A stretch of DNA of 64,000 nucleotides from Mycteria americana. Taxonomy: Eukaryota > Chordata > Aves > Ciconiiformes > Ciconiidae. A program made the position numbers and the translations under genes. This document shows positions 50,930 through 61,700 of the stretch, piece after piece. Location: positions 77,357,635 to 77,421,634 of the forward strand of contig NC_134365.1 of the NCBI RefSeq assembly GCF_035582795.1, written 5' to 3'. The notes below the pieces were generated by a model that did no database searches, was not told where the DNA came from, and was given only the letters and a program-made list of their open reading frames with translations. Every line of letters begins with the position of its first letter. Positions within the stretch are counted from its first letter, which is position 1.

Positions 50930-53900
50930 TTGCTTCAAATGTTTCACAGTGTTACCTACTTTATTTTCCAAGATTGTGCTATCACGCATTGGGAACAATA
51001 TCTTGTCTTGTACATTTTGTTATCCAAGACTACAGGACAGGCTTTATTTGATTCTTATGTAGTAAAATTAGCCTATGAAATGATAGTTTATTGGAAAAAG
51101 AGTTGTTCGGATGAGCTAGCAAGCAAATTGGTAGCAAGCAACTGGAGGGCCACTCAAGCCAAGCTATTACTTTTCCAGAATTTTTCAGAAATCTAATAGA
51201 TTTTATATTCTTCTGCCTCTTTTCAAAGTAAAACTTTGAGTTGCCCAGAAGAAAAAAAGAATTCAATGGAATTTGGAAAAGGGGTTTTTTTGATGACACG
51301 TGTCTTTTTGGAAGGCATGTGCTTAAGAGGGAAATAGATGACTAAGGGAAACTTGAGCACAGTTTACAGGATGGAGATGGTGTAAGTGTCACCCTCGCAT
51401 ACCCCACAGGCAGCTCTTAGGACACAGTGCGGTTTCTTCTCTCTCAACAACATGCCCCAACCATACCAAGTTATTCTCTGTATCTGGGTGCATCTTCCCT
51501 ACCCTTTGCTGTTGAAGCTGCTTTTCACTGTATACAGTTATAGACTCTCTCTCAGTGAGAGAAAACGAAAGTGCATCTCTGTGGTTTGGGTATTCCCCTC
51601 AGCAGAGGGGATACCTGCTTCCTGCCTAGTCAAGCAACTACTATGGTTAGCACACTTTTGAAATAGGAAAATACAATATTTAATGGCCTAGTGATTGAAG
51701 CACTCATCTGAGAGGTTGGAGTTTCAAGTTCGAGTCCCTGCTTTAAATCAGACAAGGAATTTGAATCACTCTTTTCTTCAGTGGAGACAAATGCCAAACC
51801 CAGTCAAGTTTAAGCGGGTTGAGGAATGTGTTTCCTTTCTTTTGTGAATGGTGCCCAAATCCCATTACGATCCTAACTGCCCATCTCAAAAAATTCTTCT
51901 GGGGCAAAAAAAAAAAAAAAAGGAAAAAAAGAGGTTCAACTAGAATATTCCATTCAACCATTTAATGTTAAAGGACTTTGACATATCTTTGACTGACTTG
52001 AAATGCAGAGCAAAAAGAAGGTACACAAAGAAGGTATGTAGGGGGTGATGGCTCCAGCATACCCCAAAAGTTCAAGCAGCAGCAGCAGCACATATGCTAC
52101 TGTCACCTTTTTTCAAGACGCCCTTGAGCCGATTTGCCCTTCAGCAGCAGGTATGCAAGTTTTTCCTAGAAAAGCATAAGTAGTCTCACTCAGGCCAGAA
52201 GCTGGGCAGCTGAACTGCCCATATAACCAAAAAACTGACCAAAGCTTCATCAGTGAATCGACTGCTCTGTTTAACTCCGTAACAGCAGTGCGATAGAAAA
52301 TATGTTAAAGTTAGTACTTAGTGAAGGGTAAAAATTCCCATCAAGAGTCTAATAATCAATCTGTGCACGCAATGTAATAAAAGTACCAACTGCGAAAAAT
52401 TTGATTCTTCCTGGCTGAATCACTTTAACACCACAAAATAATTTCAGTTATTTCTAGATAAATAATCATTATGCACAGGGGAGCAATGATAAACGGGAGA
52501 CTGCTGCACTGCCTATTCCGTCTAAGAGCTGCGTGGGATGACTCTGCTTTTTCACACTCTTGCAATCGATAGCGTCATGTTTTGAATCACAAGAGAGGGG
52601 AAATTCAGCATCCAGCATGTACGGAGCAAAACAAGACTCTCAAGGAATATAAAACGCAATCACACCAATGAAGCAAGTGAAACACAAAGTGAACAGAATC
52701 TGCAACAAGAATTAGCGCAAACTGGAGTACCACAGTGAGCAGTAATTACCAGGCTCCCCTCTCTCCTGCGGAGCTGAGCAAAGAGCCCCTTGGTGAAGGC
52801 TCTGCGTTGTGACTCAGGACACCCAAATTTCTTTTTTTTTTTAACTGCACACTTCCTCATGTGACAGAGTTTACAGCACTTGATTTTTTTTTTCTCCCAC
52901 ATCCTGTTTCTGCTTGTTCCTAGGTGAAGGAACTGCGCCAACTTTACATGTCTTAAATGTTCAGTTTCCAGAAGCAGAAGGGATAGATGAGTAAGCACGT
53001 AAAAGAAATGCAGATAACAGTACTAAGATCCAGGATTCTTAATTACTCCGCAGGCCGCTCTCCGCCTAGCCACTGATGAGTTTTACAACACAAGACACCC
53101 TTCCGCTCATTTACAGCCATACACCAACATGACATTGTGCTGCCAGGCACTACACGAAAGCAAGCCCTGAATGCTCTTGATACAGAGGTTATGAAGACCT
53201 CCATCACGCTTTTTTAGCCGATATAAACTGCAACATCAACACAAGAGTACAATACTGCTTGGCTTCTGGTTTTGAAGACATGAAGCTCACTGAGGAGCAG
53301 CCTCAGGAACACATGGCTTGCTACCTCAGCTTAGGCTCAAATGCTGTGCAGAAGAAAAACAAACACCCGTGCAGTGGCTATGGCTCCTTCTTGCCACTAA
53401 TTAAACAGGGCCCGCAAGAGTGTGATGCTCTTAGGATACAGACATCCCTTCAGCATGCTGCATCTGATGAAGGTGCAAAGGTTATCTAATATTCTGCGTT
53501 TGCAGAGATTTTTAGCATGTTTCTCCCAAAGAGCTTTTATTCCAGGCAAAGTGTGCAACACAAAGTGAAATGAGGAAGAAAAAAAATGGTGGTAAGAACA
53601 ACACAAATAGAAAAGAGGTCTCCAAAATTTCCACAAAGAAGTTAAATAATTAAAAAAGTCCAGAAACTATAAAGCACTATAGTAAAACCAAAATTAGTGC
53701 CACTAACATGCCATGCTCAGTTCCAGCTATCATAAAAGCTGGTTTCAAAGTCACTAACGTTGCCTTTGGTCTTACAAGATGTAGTCAGAAACTTCTAACA
53801 CAGCACATAGTTCATTGTTTAATAATAAGAATGGGATTTAGTTGAGATATTCTAACCATCTAGTGATGACTTTGGTACACTTTATTAAATAATTAACACC

Positions 53901-55230
53901 TCAGCTGTAACACAGGAGCCTTTACTGAACTAATTTTCTTTACAGCAATCCCAACCCTTATAACTGGCAGCCTCTAATAGTCCAATGATTAACCTGACAA
54001 ATTCTTCTCTATCTTACTAATCGTTAATGTTTACACATGCCAAAAGTGGAATTTGTACTGCAAAGGTAGGCTTGGCTGCTAATTTCAGTTCACAAAAGAA
54101 CTGTTTAATAATACACTCCTCTAAGCAATCATAATTGAGCCAGAATTTTTAATTCACTTTCCCTTTCAGAAATATGAAATTACAAAATGATTAATACTGT
54201 AATTGGAAGTTATTCTGCATTTCATAATACATTATTGAAGACGTGCATGGTCATTTGATTTAAGCGATATAGCCTACATTTTCCCTATATATCTGTTAAA
54301 TATACCATTAACATACCAAAAATAAAAAAGAAAAAAAGCTAAACTTCAGTTGAAGCTTCAGGTCACACTATAATATGCCCCGTGTAACCTTTCCCTGCCT
54401 GTTTGTACATGATCCCCTAGCAAATACTGTTCTCTCATATTTCCTAAAGCTTTCGGTACCCCTTACAGACAAAGCCAGCCAAACAAAGCAAGCATACATT
54501 TTCTGTGCACCCTGCAGGTATCTTGCACAGGCAGCACGATGTTGTGACACGACCAGACCTATTTTAATAAGCCAAAGGCTGGCGACAGAATCCAAACCCA
54601 CGGATTTGGTGCTAAAGCCGTTTCGAGTGCCACCTTGAGCACTGCAGGCACTGAGGGAGGGTGCTGGAGGCAGCGGGTGCTCTCCCCGCAGCCAGCCAGC
54701 CCAGCGACCTGCCACCAGCCCTCACCCATCCGATGACAGTTGGTGCCCACAAGGGAACTGGGAAGCTCTTTGCAGGAGGGCTCGGGACAACCCGCTCCTC
54801 TCCAGCTCATCTCCTGCTGCCAGAAAACGTACAAGCTGGCAAAACACAGTCAAGAATACGGAGAGAACTGAAATACCAGCATTCAAATCCTCCTCCCCAG
54901 CACTCGGTTACCACGGGGCTCACCCTGTACAAAGGTGCCCCCCAAAAGATCTTTCCACAAAGTTTCCAGCGCTGCTGTTTTCTGCTCCGTCAAGAAAAGT
55001 CATCCAAAGGGCCAATTCAGCCTACGCAGCCTCACAGGCTCAGTCAGGGACGACAAAAGCCCTGCACCTCTGGGGAGGTGGGGAATTTTGTTAAGCTTTT
55101 TCTTTCAGTGACACATTTCTTGTGTAACTTAGCACAACCAGTGCAGCACTGGACAACTGGAGGGAAAATTACATCCATCCACATGCAGACTGTAAGCCAG
55201 TAATGATGCACCCCACAGCATTAAAAAAAA
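50930..55230. other. Intergenic region between the convergent BIK and MCAT genes
   Basis: Both neighbours point into this region. It holds the tRNA-derived SINE relic at 51,682-51,830, a short CAG run near 52,077-52,090, and otherwise AT-rich sequence. The longest open frame (54,661-55,203, plus strand, non-ATG start) has no recognised similarity and lacks a gene context. Confidence 0.6.
51682..51830 (+). mobile_element. tRNA-derived SINE relic (MIR/CORE-SINE-like)
   Basis: An A-box-like TGGCCTAGTGA (51,684-51,694) and a perfect B-box GTTCGAGTCC (51,728-51,737) are spaced as in a tRNA gene. The sequence between reads like the head of amniote tRNA-SINEs (GCACTCATCTGAGAGGTTGG). No acceptor-stem pairing or tRNA 3' half follows; instead there is a diverged non-tRNA body. 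The family name is from memory of the general pattern, and the right boundary is approximate. Confidence 0.6.
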
Positions 55231-55249
55231 AACAAGAAAAGCTTTATAG

Positions 55250-55255
55250 TTTATT
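55250..55255 (-). terminator. MCAT: Candidate MCAT polyadenylation signal
   Basis: AATAAA on the minus strand, about 620 nt past the stop codon. Another AATAAA lies at 55,651-55,656, only about 220 nt past the stop. Alternative 3' ends are possible. Confidence 0.4.
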
Positions 55256-55872
55256 TATAGTTTGACCTTAAGAAAATAATGTTCCTAATAACATCTTTTG
55301 CCCTTCCCGGCTGCTACCTGGCAATACGGACACAAAATAAAAGAATTTTACACAGATGAACATCCCACAAGTCAGTCAAGTTAGAAAACAGGAACATCAA
55401 CATACCGAAAGCCGTACCAACCGGATGGCTCCTCTAAATGCACCCTCAAGCCCAGCGCAGAGCCCTCCACAACGTGGAGCCAACAGCCCGGTTCTACCTC
55501 CGTATGCATGCAGAAGATCCCTGCACCACACAGCCAAAGCTACCGACTTTAACTTGACTCCACACCCCCAAAAAAATTTAAAAAAAAGGGGGGGGGAGAG
55601 AGGGGAAGTTGCTTGTAGGATTGAGGCCAAACAGAAGGCTATTTGGTGTGTTTATTGGCAGTTTTGCAGTCATGACGGAAGAGCCAGACTTTACTCTCCC
55701 CTTCCACACCTGAGGCACACGGGGAAGGAAAACGTTCATTGCGATTACGCGCATGGTGCTCTTTTCATCACGAGAAGCCATGAATGTTTAAGACTTCCTC
55801 TTTGGGGAGCACAAAGTTGTTTTTAAATTAGGCAGAAAAAACAAGTTGCGTGGATTTTTCTCAAAAGGCTAC

Positions 55873-56295
55873 TTAGGTCTCTGCTGCTTCCTCATCTTCC
55901 AGAGCATCTACATAGTTATATTGTTTCCAGGCCTTTAAATTACATTTTTTGAGAATGGCTCCTAGTTGCTTCCCAGGCCCCACTTCGTACGTGTAAGGAA
56001 ATTCTGTTCCTTTCTTTCTTTCGTATACAGAATGCATGGTCTGTTCCCACATAACAGGTGAAACCACCTGCTTCACTAACAGCTTCTGAATGTGCTTTGA
56101 GTGCATGTACTTTTTGCCATCAACATTGGAATAGACACAGACCAGTGGTTTCTGAATCTCAATCGATTTTAGGACTTCAGCCAATGGCTCTACCGCTGGC
56201 TCCATAAGTCTGGTATGAAAAGCCCCACTGACTGGAAGCATTTTTGTACGTGTAAAATAATATTTTCGGGCATTCTCCTGCAAAAACTCCAAAGC
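55873..56295 (-). CDS. MCAT: MCAT terminal coding exon (residues 252-391)
   Basis: Encodes ALEFLQENARKYYFTRTKML, the catalytic histidine region GAFHTRLMEPAVEP, and YEVGPGKQLGAILKKCN, ending EEAAET before TAA. Acceptor TTTTATAG. Confidence 0.96.
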   Translation of the reverse strand, partial: ALEFLQENARKYYFTRTKMLPVSGAFHTRLMEPAVEPLAEVLKSIEIQKPLVCVYSNVDGKKYMHSKHIQKLLVKQVVSPVMWEQTMHSVYERKKGTEFPYTYEVGPGKQLGAILKKCNLKAWKQYNYVDALEDEEAAET

Positions 56296-57874
56296 CTATA
56301 AAAGAGAGAGAGAAATGAGAGTCTTGCACGACAAAGGTTTACTCAGTCACCCCACAAGAACCACCTCATCAGACTTATCGTGATAAAGTGTCTCCTTTCC
56401 CTACCCAACAACTGAGCGCACGCTGGAAAAAACCCCCACAGACCAAATACTTTTGTTTGGACAAACTAAGGCTGTACATAACTTCCACAGAGAAGTGCAA
56501 AGTAAAAGTTTTAAAAAATGAAATGTTAAATTCAACTAAAGGGACAGTTTATTCCGAAGCAATACCTGTAAGTGTCCTGCAATGACTCTGCTCTCTGGAA
56601 ACAAATAGTTTGAAATTTCACATATGGGGTTTTCTATACCCAGCGATTCACAGTGTTTACGGGCTTCCAAGCAGGCAAATTTGTAATTTGCCTCTCGCCG
56701 ACCGATAACCGATAGCATTCCACTGGGGACGGCTTCCGACGCCTTTTGCATGGCTTCGGCACGCACTTTCACCGCGTACAGCGCTACGGAGAAAAACAGA
56801 GATCCTCGGTAAATATATGCCCCGGAAAACACCGTTTAAAGGCCGTTAAAAAACACCGTTCAAGACGCCTTGCATCTGCGCGCAAGAAAGGGTGGCTGTT
56901 TACTCTCATGAAACGTCAATGCTTTTAATGCTGTATTACACGTATTAAAGTGAACAGTGGAAGTAGAAAGTAAAACTTATCCTCTGATAAAAAAGAGCGG
57001 GAGGAAAACAGTGGTAACAGGCGATGCTTTGCAAAAAGCACGGGGCGGGGGTGGGCGATCCTACTAGGGGGTTCAGCACGTTTCCCGGGCACCTTCGGCA
57101 AAGCCCAGGGCTCCAGCGAAGACCAGCGCCGCGAACTCCCCCACGCTGTACCCCGCGGCCGCCACGCAGCTCTCCACCACCTGCACGGAGACAGACCCGA
57201 GGCCAAACATCAGCCGGCTCCCGCCGGGGACGCCCCACACGCCGCGGGGGACGCCCGTCCCGCCCCGTCCCCTCCCCTCCAGGCCCCCGCCGGCCGCCGA
57301 GGCCATGCGGGAGCCGCCTCACAGCCGCCCGGCGGGGCCGGGGCCGAGGCCCCAGGCCTCAGGCCCGAGGCCCCAGGCGGGGCCCGGCCTCCCCCCCCCC
57401 CGCTCCACGCCGCGGCGCGCCCCTCACTTCAGGCTGCCGGTGGTTGAGCTTCTCCACGGCGGCCAGGGAGGCGACGAACACGGCGGGCTGGCAGTGCCGG
57501 GTGCGGTCCAGCTCGTCCCGCGGCCCCTCCAGGCAGAGGGAGAGCAGGTCGTAGCCCAGCACCTTCTCGGCCAGGCGGTACATGTCCCGCACGCCGGGGT
57601 ACTGCAGCAGCCCGCGGCCCATCCCCACGAACTGGCTGCCCTGCCCGGGGAAGAGCAGCACCGTGCCCTCCCGGGGGCACCGCCGCTCCCGCCTCGCCGC
57701 CGCCGCCGCGCCCGGCTCCTCGGCCTCCACCGAGCTCTGCAGCAGGTCGCTCAGGGTCGCCGCCCGGTCCCCACCGCCGGGGCGGGAGCTGCCCCGCCGC
57801 CGCGGTGCGCCGCGGAGGCCGCCGCGCCCGCTGCAGCCACCAAGCCGCCATGTCGCCGCGGCCCAGCTGCCCAT
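55873..57874 (-). CDS. MCAT: MCAT, mitochondrial malonyl-CoA:ACP acyltransferase (4 coding exons, 391 aa)
   Basis: Transfers malonyl from CoA to the mitochondrial acyl carrier protein, the loading step of type II fatty-acid synthesis that feeds lipoic-acid formation. Coding exons: 57874-57428, 57180-57093, 56783-56566 and 56295-55873. Phases close to 1,176 nt, 391 residues (human 390). The arginine-rich, acid-poor first ~35 residues look like a mitochondrial presequence. The FabD-type transferase domain begins at FPGQGSQFVGMG (75-86). The nucleophile elbow GYSVG places the catalytic serine at 161, the malonate-binding arginine is R186 in VRAEAMQ, and the catalytic histidine is H278 in GAFHTRLM. 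The ATG has a strong context (GCCATGG). The second intron has the weak donor GTGCCC, but phase and homology support it. Convergent with BIK, divergent from the expected TSPO. Confidence 0.97.
56566..56783 (-). CDS. MCAT: MCAT coding exon 3 (residues 179-251)
   Basis: Encodes LYAVKVRAEAMQKASEAVPS through VIAGHLQ, with the carboxylate-binding arginine. Acceptor CTCCGTAG, donor GTATTG. Confidence 0.95.
57093..57180 (-). CDS. MCAT: MCAT coding exon 2 (residues 150-179)
   Basis: Encodes VVESCVAAAGYSVGEFAALV and FAGALGFAE, including the catalytic serine. Acceptor CCGTGCAG; donor GTGCCC is non-standard beyond the GT. Confidence 0.92.
57428..57874 (-). CDS. MCAT: MCAT coding exon 1 (residues 1-149)
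   Basis: Encodes the presequence, an Ala/Arg-rich linker and the start of the transferase domain through AVEKLNHRQPE. Lies wholly in the CpG island. Donor GTGAGG, phase 0. Confidence 0.94.
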
Positions 57875-58099
57875 GGCCGCCGCCCGGCCGCCTGCGCCGC
57901 CGCTGCCGCGCCCCGCGTTGCCACGGGAACCGGGCGGCCCCCGCCGGCAACCACCCCCCCGCCGGGCGCCGGGAGGGGGGACAAGGGAGGGAGATCGGCC
58001 GGCCGGCCCCGGCGCTCGCCGCCTTCAGCCGCGCCCGCCGCCCTGGGCCCAGCCCGCGCCGCGCCGCTCCGCTCCTCCCGCCCGGCGCCGGAGGTCCCT

Positions 58100-58207
58100 C
58101 CCCGGGGCGGGCCCGGCCGGCGGGAGGGGCGCGGGCGGCCCCAGGCGCGGGCGCCGCCGCCTCACAGCAGAGGAGGCGCGACGGGCGGCAGCAGCGCGGG
58201 AGCGGAG
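58100..58207 (+). other. Putative TSPO 5' noncoding exon (synteny-based)
   Basis: A plus-strand donor GAG|GTAACC at 58,207/58,208 follows GC-rich sequence in the divergent half of the island. TSPO has a noncoding first exon and long first intron in mammals, and follows MCAT in this orientation. No TSPO coding exon was found in the window, so this is weak inference and the left boundary is arbitrary. Confidence 0.25.
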
Positions 58208-58250
58208 GTAACCGCGGGGCTGCTCTGCGCCCCCCGCGCGGCCCTGCCTG

Positions 58251-58290
58251 CGGGACGGGACGGGACGGGACGAGACGAGACGAGACGAGG
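58251..58290. repeat. CGGGA/CGAGA pentamer tandem repeat
   Basis: Eight head-to-tail pentamers: four CGGGA followed by three CGAGA and one CGAGG, inside the CpG island. Confidence 0.95.
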
Positions 58291-58729
58291 CGGGGGAGCC
58301 CGCGGGGGCGGCGAAGGCCCGCAGCGGGGCCCGGCAGAGCCGCCGGAGGGAGAGGCCGCTGCGGCCGGGTCCAGGGCCCGCCGGTCCTGCCGCGGCCGCC
58401 CGTCCCCGCCTCACCCCGGGCAGCCCCTGCGTGGGTGCCGGCGGCGGCACCGCTCCAGGAGCCACCGGGACCCCGCCGCGCCCCCGGGCGGCCCTCGCCT
58501 CCCCCGCTGGCGGAAGAGTTTGAGGAGGGCGTCCTGTGGCGAGCGCGAAGCAGCTGGCGACAGCCCTGCGTGCCCTGGCCAGCAGGTCCCTCACGGGCGG
58601 GAGCGGGACAGGCCGCGGGCCTGGAGGGAGACACCGCCGGGGGCACCGGCCCCCGCTGCTGCCGTTCGCGTTTCTGCTGGCGGGGCCGGGACGGTACCGC
58701 AGCTCACGGGCAGAGGGGATTTAGTCAGG

Positions 58730-61700
58730 CAAACACCGACTGCTTTTCCATGCCGGTATTTGGCATGGAGAGTGCTTTTTTTTAAAAAAAAGAAGGGAAC
58801 TAAACAAGGAAGCTTGTTATTAATTTTGGTTTTGCATATGAGTTTTCCAGTGGTTCACAGCTGTCCGGCTGTGCAAGCACAGGGCTTCGCAGCTCTCAGC
58901 CAGACACGGTGACTGAGCAGCAGATCCCACCCTTCTTAGTCCTCCGGTCTCACGGGGACCTGCAGTTCTGCCTTCTCACACAATCCACATTTACCCTGTG
59001 CACTCGAGTGAAGACTGTTTCAGGCTGCTATTTAAGTAAAGGTATTTTCTTTCAGTGTCACTGTAATTTGCTTTAAATTGGGCGTTTCTTTTAAGGGCGA
59101 AAGAAAGGGCTTGGTTATTTTTGTCTTCTGAATTTCCAAGTAATTCTTATAAATCAGCACAAAATGCACTTTACTAATTTGAGCATTCAATAGCAGGATT
59201 ATTAAAGAAAAAAAGTGAAAGTTGCCATGCCAAAGTTGCAGTTGTGCAATGACTTTGCATCACTTCAGGTTATGAAACAGTATCGGCAGTAAGTCAGACT
59301 TCTTCACAGAGCAGTTCAATAAAACAGATTGTGTTTAACTCGGCAGAAGGCATATGGGTCAGAATAGCAAGAAATTCTGTTGACTTTTATTCGGGCCAAT
59401 TCAAAGGATCACAGTGAGCAGATTTTGCTCACTTTTCTAATCTCTACCCTATGCTGCTCCGTAAGATAGTTTCCTCCATTTTTGTCAGCCTCCAGGTGAA
59501 ATACCTGGAAAAGCCAATGAGCTTCTCAACTTAGCTGAAATACATGGGCAGTAATATAGGATATATATGACATATATGTGACTACATCCCACTCCGTGGC
59601 TGCCTCTACCTGTAATATAAGCAGCAATACCTCTTGTGCTAAGCTGAGAGGAGACGCTGGGTGGCAAGTTATGAGCTGGGCCAACTAAGGTGGTACCTCA
59701 GTGAAAACTCTGAGAGCAACTGCTGCTGTCATTGCATTTAGCTTGAGCTAGAGCACCCAGCTGCCCCATGAGCCCCAACAGCAAGGGGGGTGCCTTTTGC
59801 ATTAAGCCAACAGATTACAGTTCACCCAACTGGACGCCTGTAAAGCCCTGTGACAGTTCACGGTTGTGACCTTCACGTTTGATGCTTTCAGAGGCAAAGG
59901 CCAGGGCAGAGTCCAGTTCCTGCAAACCACCGCAGCAGCCCAGGTCATAACGCAGCGGCTGCAAGTGCACCTCAGCACTACCATTTTATCTTTCGTTTGC
60001 TGTAAAGGGCGCAGACCACTTGTAAAGCACTTGAGACCTACCAGTGGTGACACCTCATGAACATCCCGCTGCTATTAAAGCATCCCTTGGAGGATGTGGC
60101 GCTTGTTAACACTTTACCCTGTTAAAAGAATACCTGGCAAGCTGAAAAGAGTCAGGCCTAGGCAGCACTTAAATTAGAAATATCCAAGAGAAACTTAACT
60201 TTTTTTAAGAATAGATGTGGATGATGCTTTCCAAGTGGGTGGATGAAGAAGAAGAAGAAAAACCTACAGCAGAGGTTGGGTAGCTGCTTGGAAGGCAGGT
60301 AGTCAAAGGGATGTTTTGTCTTTAAAGTGCACTGCGTGCAGAGGATTTTATACAAACATACATAGGGAAAATTAGAAGAGATTGAGCAGTAAATGGCAGA
60401 TTATCACCTGGGAAGATTTTGTTCTAGTGTACGTTTCAGTTCCCAGTATGTGAACCTTCAATAAATCATAGATTTACTTGCACAGCTTGTGCTCTGCCAT
60501 TTTAAAAGAAGTGTAACCTGGGCAGTGAGATTTGTTGTCTCCAAACCTGATGAGTACACCTCATGTTATATCCTTAAATACCATATTTTTTATTTTTAGT
60601 TATAAATATGTATTATAAGCACATACTCTACACTTACTTGTTAGATATTTATATTGTATTTATATTATATAATATATAGTGTTTTAAATTTATCTATTAC
60701 TTGACATTAGATAACAAAGATAAGACTGCTTTTTTGTGGTAGCCGTATTCTGTGTCACAGACTGTGATATAACTTTGGTTTTAGTGTTGTGGTTTCCCAG
60801 GAGTTAAAGCCACAACAGACATAAGTAGGTTATCAACGTAAATTAAGTATGCACCCCTTAATTCTTCAGACAGCTATCTCAGGAAGAAGCCTTTTCCCCA
60901 GGGAAAATTTGCATGCTGCCTCTCAGACCTGGGTAGAACCTTATCTACCCTCAAAAAAATACACTGTAGAGGATGAGAGGGAGAGTATATATCTTGGGGA
61001 CCTCCCTTTGATAGTATGTTCACAGCTTTGTCAGTCTACCTCAGAACAGCGGGGACTAGAAACCCCAGAACCACGTGGGTGATTTAGCCCTGCTGAGAGA
61101 TTTTCCTTCATGTTTTTAATGCAATAGCTATAATTTAAGCCCCATGTGATTGTGTAGCCAGCACTAAGTTGCACAAGAAAGGCATTAGTCAGAGGTTTAT
61201 CAGAACAGGGATATAAGAAAATGCAATTAAAGTAGTTGTCCTTTCTTTCCTTCTTTTTCCCACTGACTGAGCTCTCCGTGGGAGTGCTCAGAGAAGGGGA
61301 AGGGACCCACCTGCCTTTCAGAGACCTACTCGAAGCAAAGAAGCGTTTTAGTTCATTTTTCGTCAGGCTGAAGCAAGCCAGCTCCTCTGTCATGATACAT
61401 CTAGTCCCCCTCATAGCACACCCCATCCCTTTTTTTGGGTGTGCAATGTTTTTTTCCAGAAAGAGGAGGACACGGAAAGCTTCTGTTTGATTTTCTGCAC
61501 GTTACACCACCACAGAGAAGCAACCTGCAAAAAGGTAGAAGTCCAGCAGGCAGCAAGTTGCAGTATTGTTCTCCCCCCTGCCTTTGTTTTTCCTGTTACT
61601 TTATGTAGCTAGAACCATCTTTGGGCAAGTGGGATGTTTTGAATACCTAGAAAAATAATTTTAACATGTCTGTAAAACAATCTGGCCTGCTGCAGCCCTC

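Larger units (their letters stand above)
57020..58720. promoter_or_regulatory. CpG island shared by MCAT and the expected TSPO start
   Basis: Extremely CpG-rich sequence covering MCAT exons 1-2 and continuing more than 800 bp beyond the MCAT start codon. MCAT must start in about 57,880-57,960 on the minus strand. The further extension to the right suggests a divergent plus-strand promoter, which by conserved order would be TSPO. Confidence 0.7.

Noticed and set aside
51684-51740. Functional tRNA gene
   Set aside because: A- and B-boxes are present, but the acceptor stem does not pair and the 3' part is missing; a SINE relic explains it better.
54661-55203. 180-codon open frame between BIK and MCAT
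   Set aside because: Starts at a non-ATG codon, has no recognisable domain, and lies where two convergent 3' ends are expected.
57305-58912. 535-codon open frame on the plus strand over MCAT exon 1 and the CpG island
   Set aside because: It is antisense to the well-supported MCAT exons, is almost only Pro/Arg/Ala/Gly as expected from GC-rich DNA lacking stops, and has no domain.
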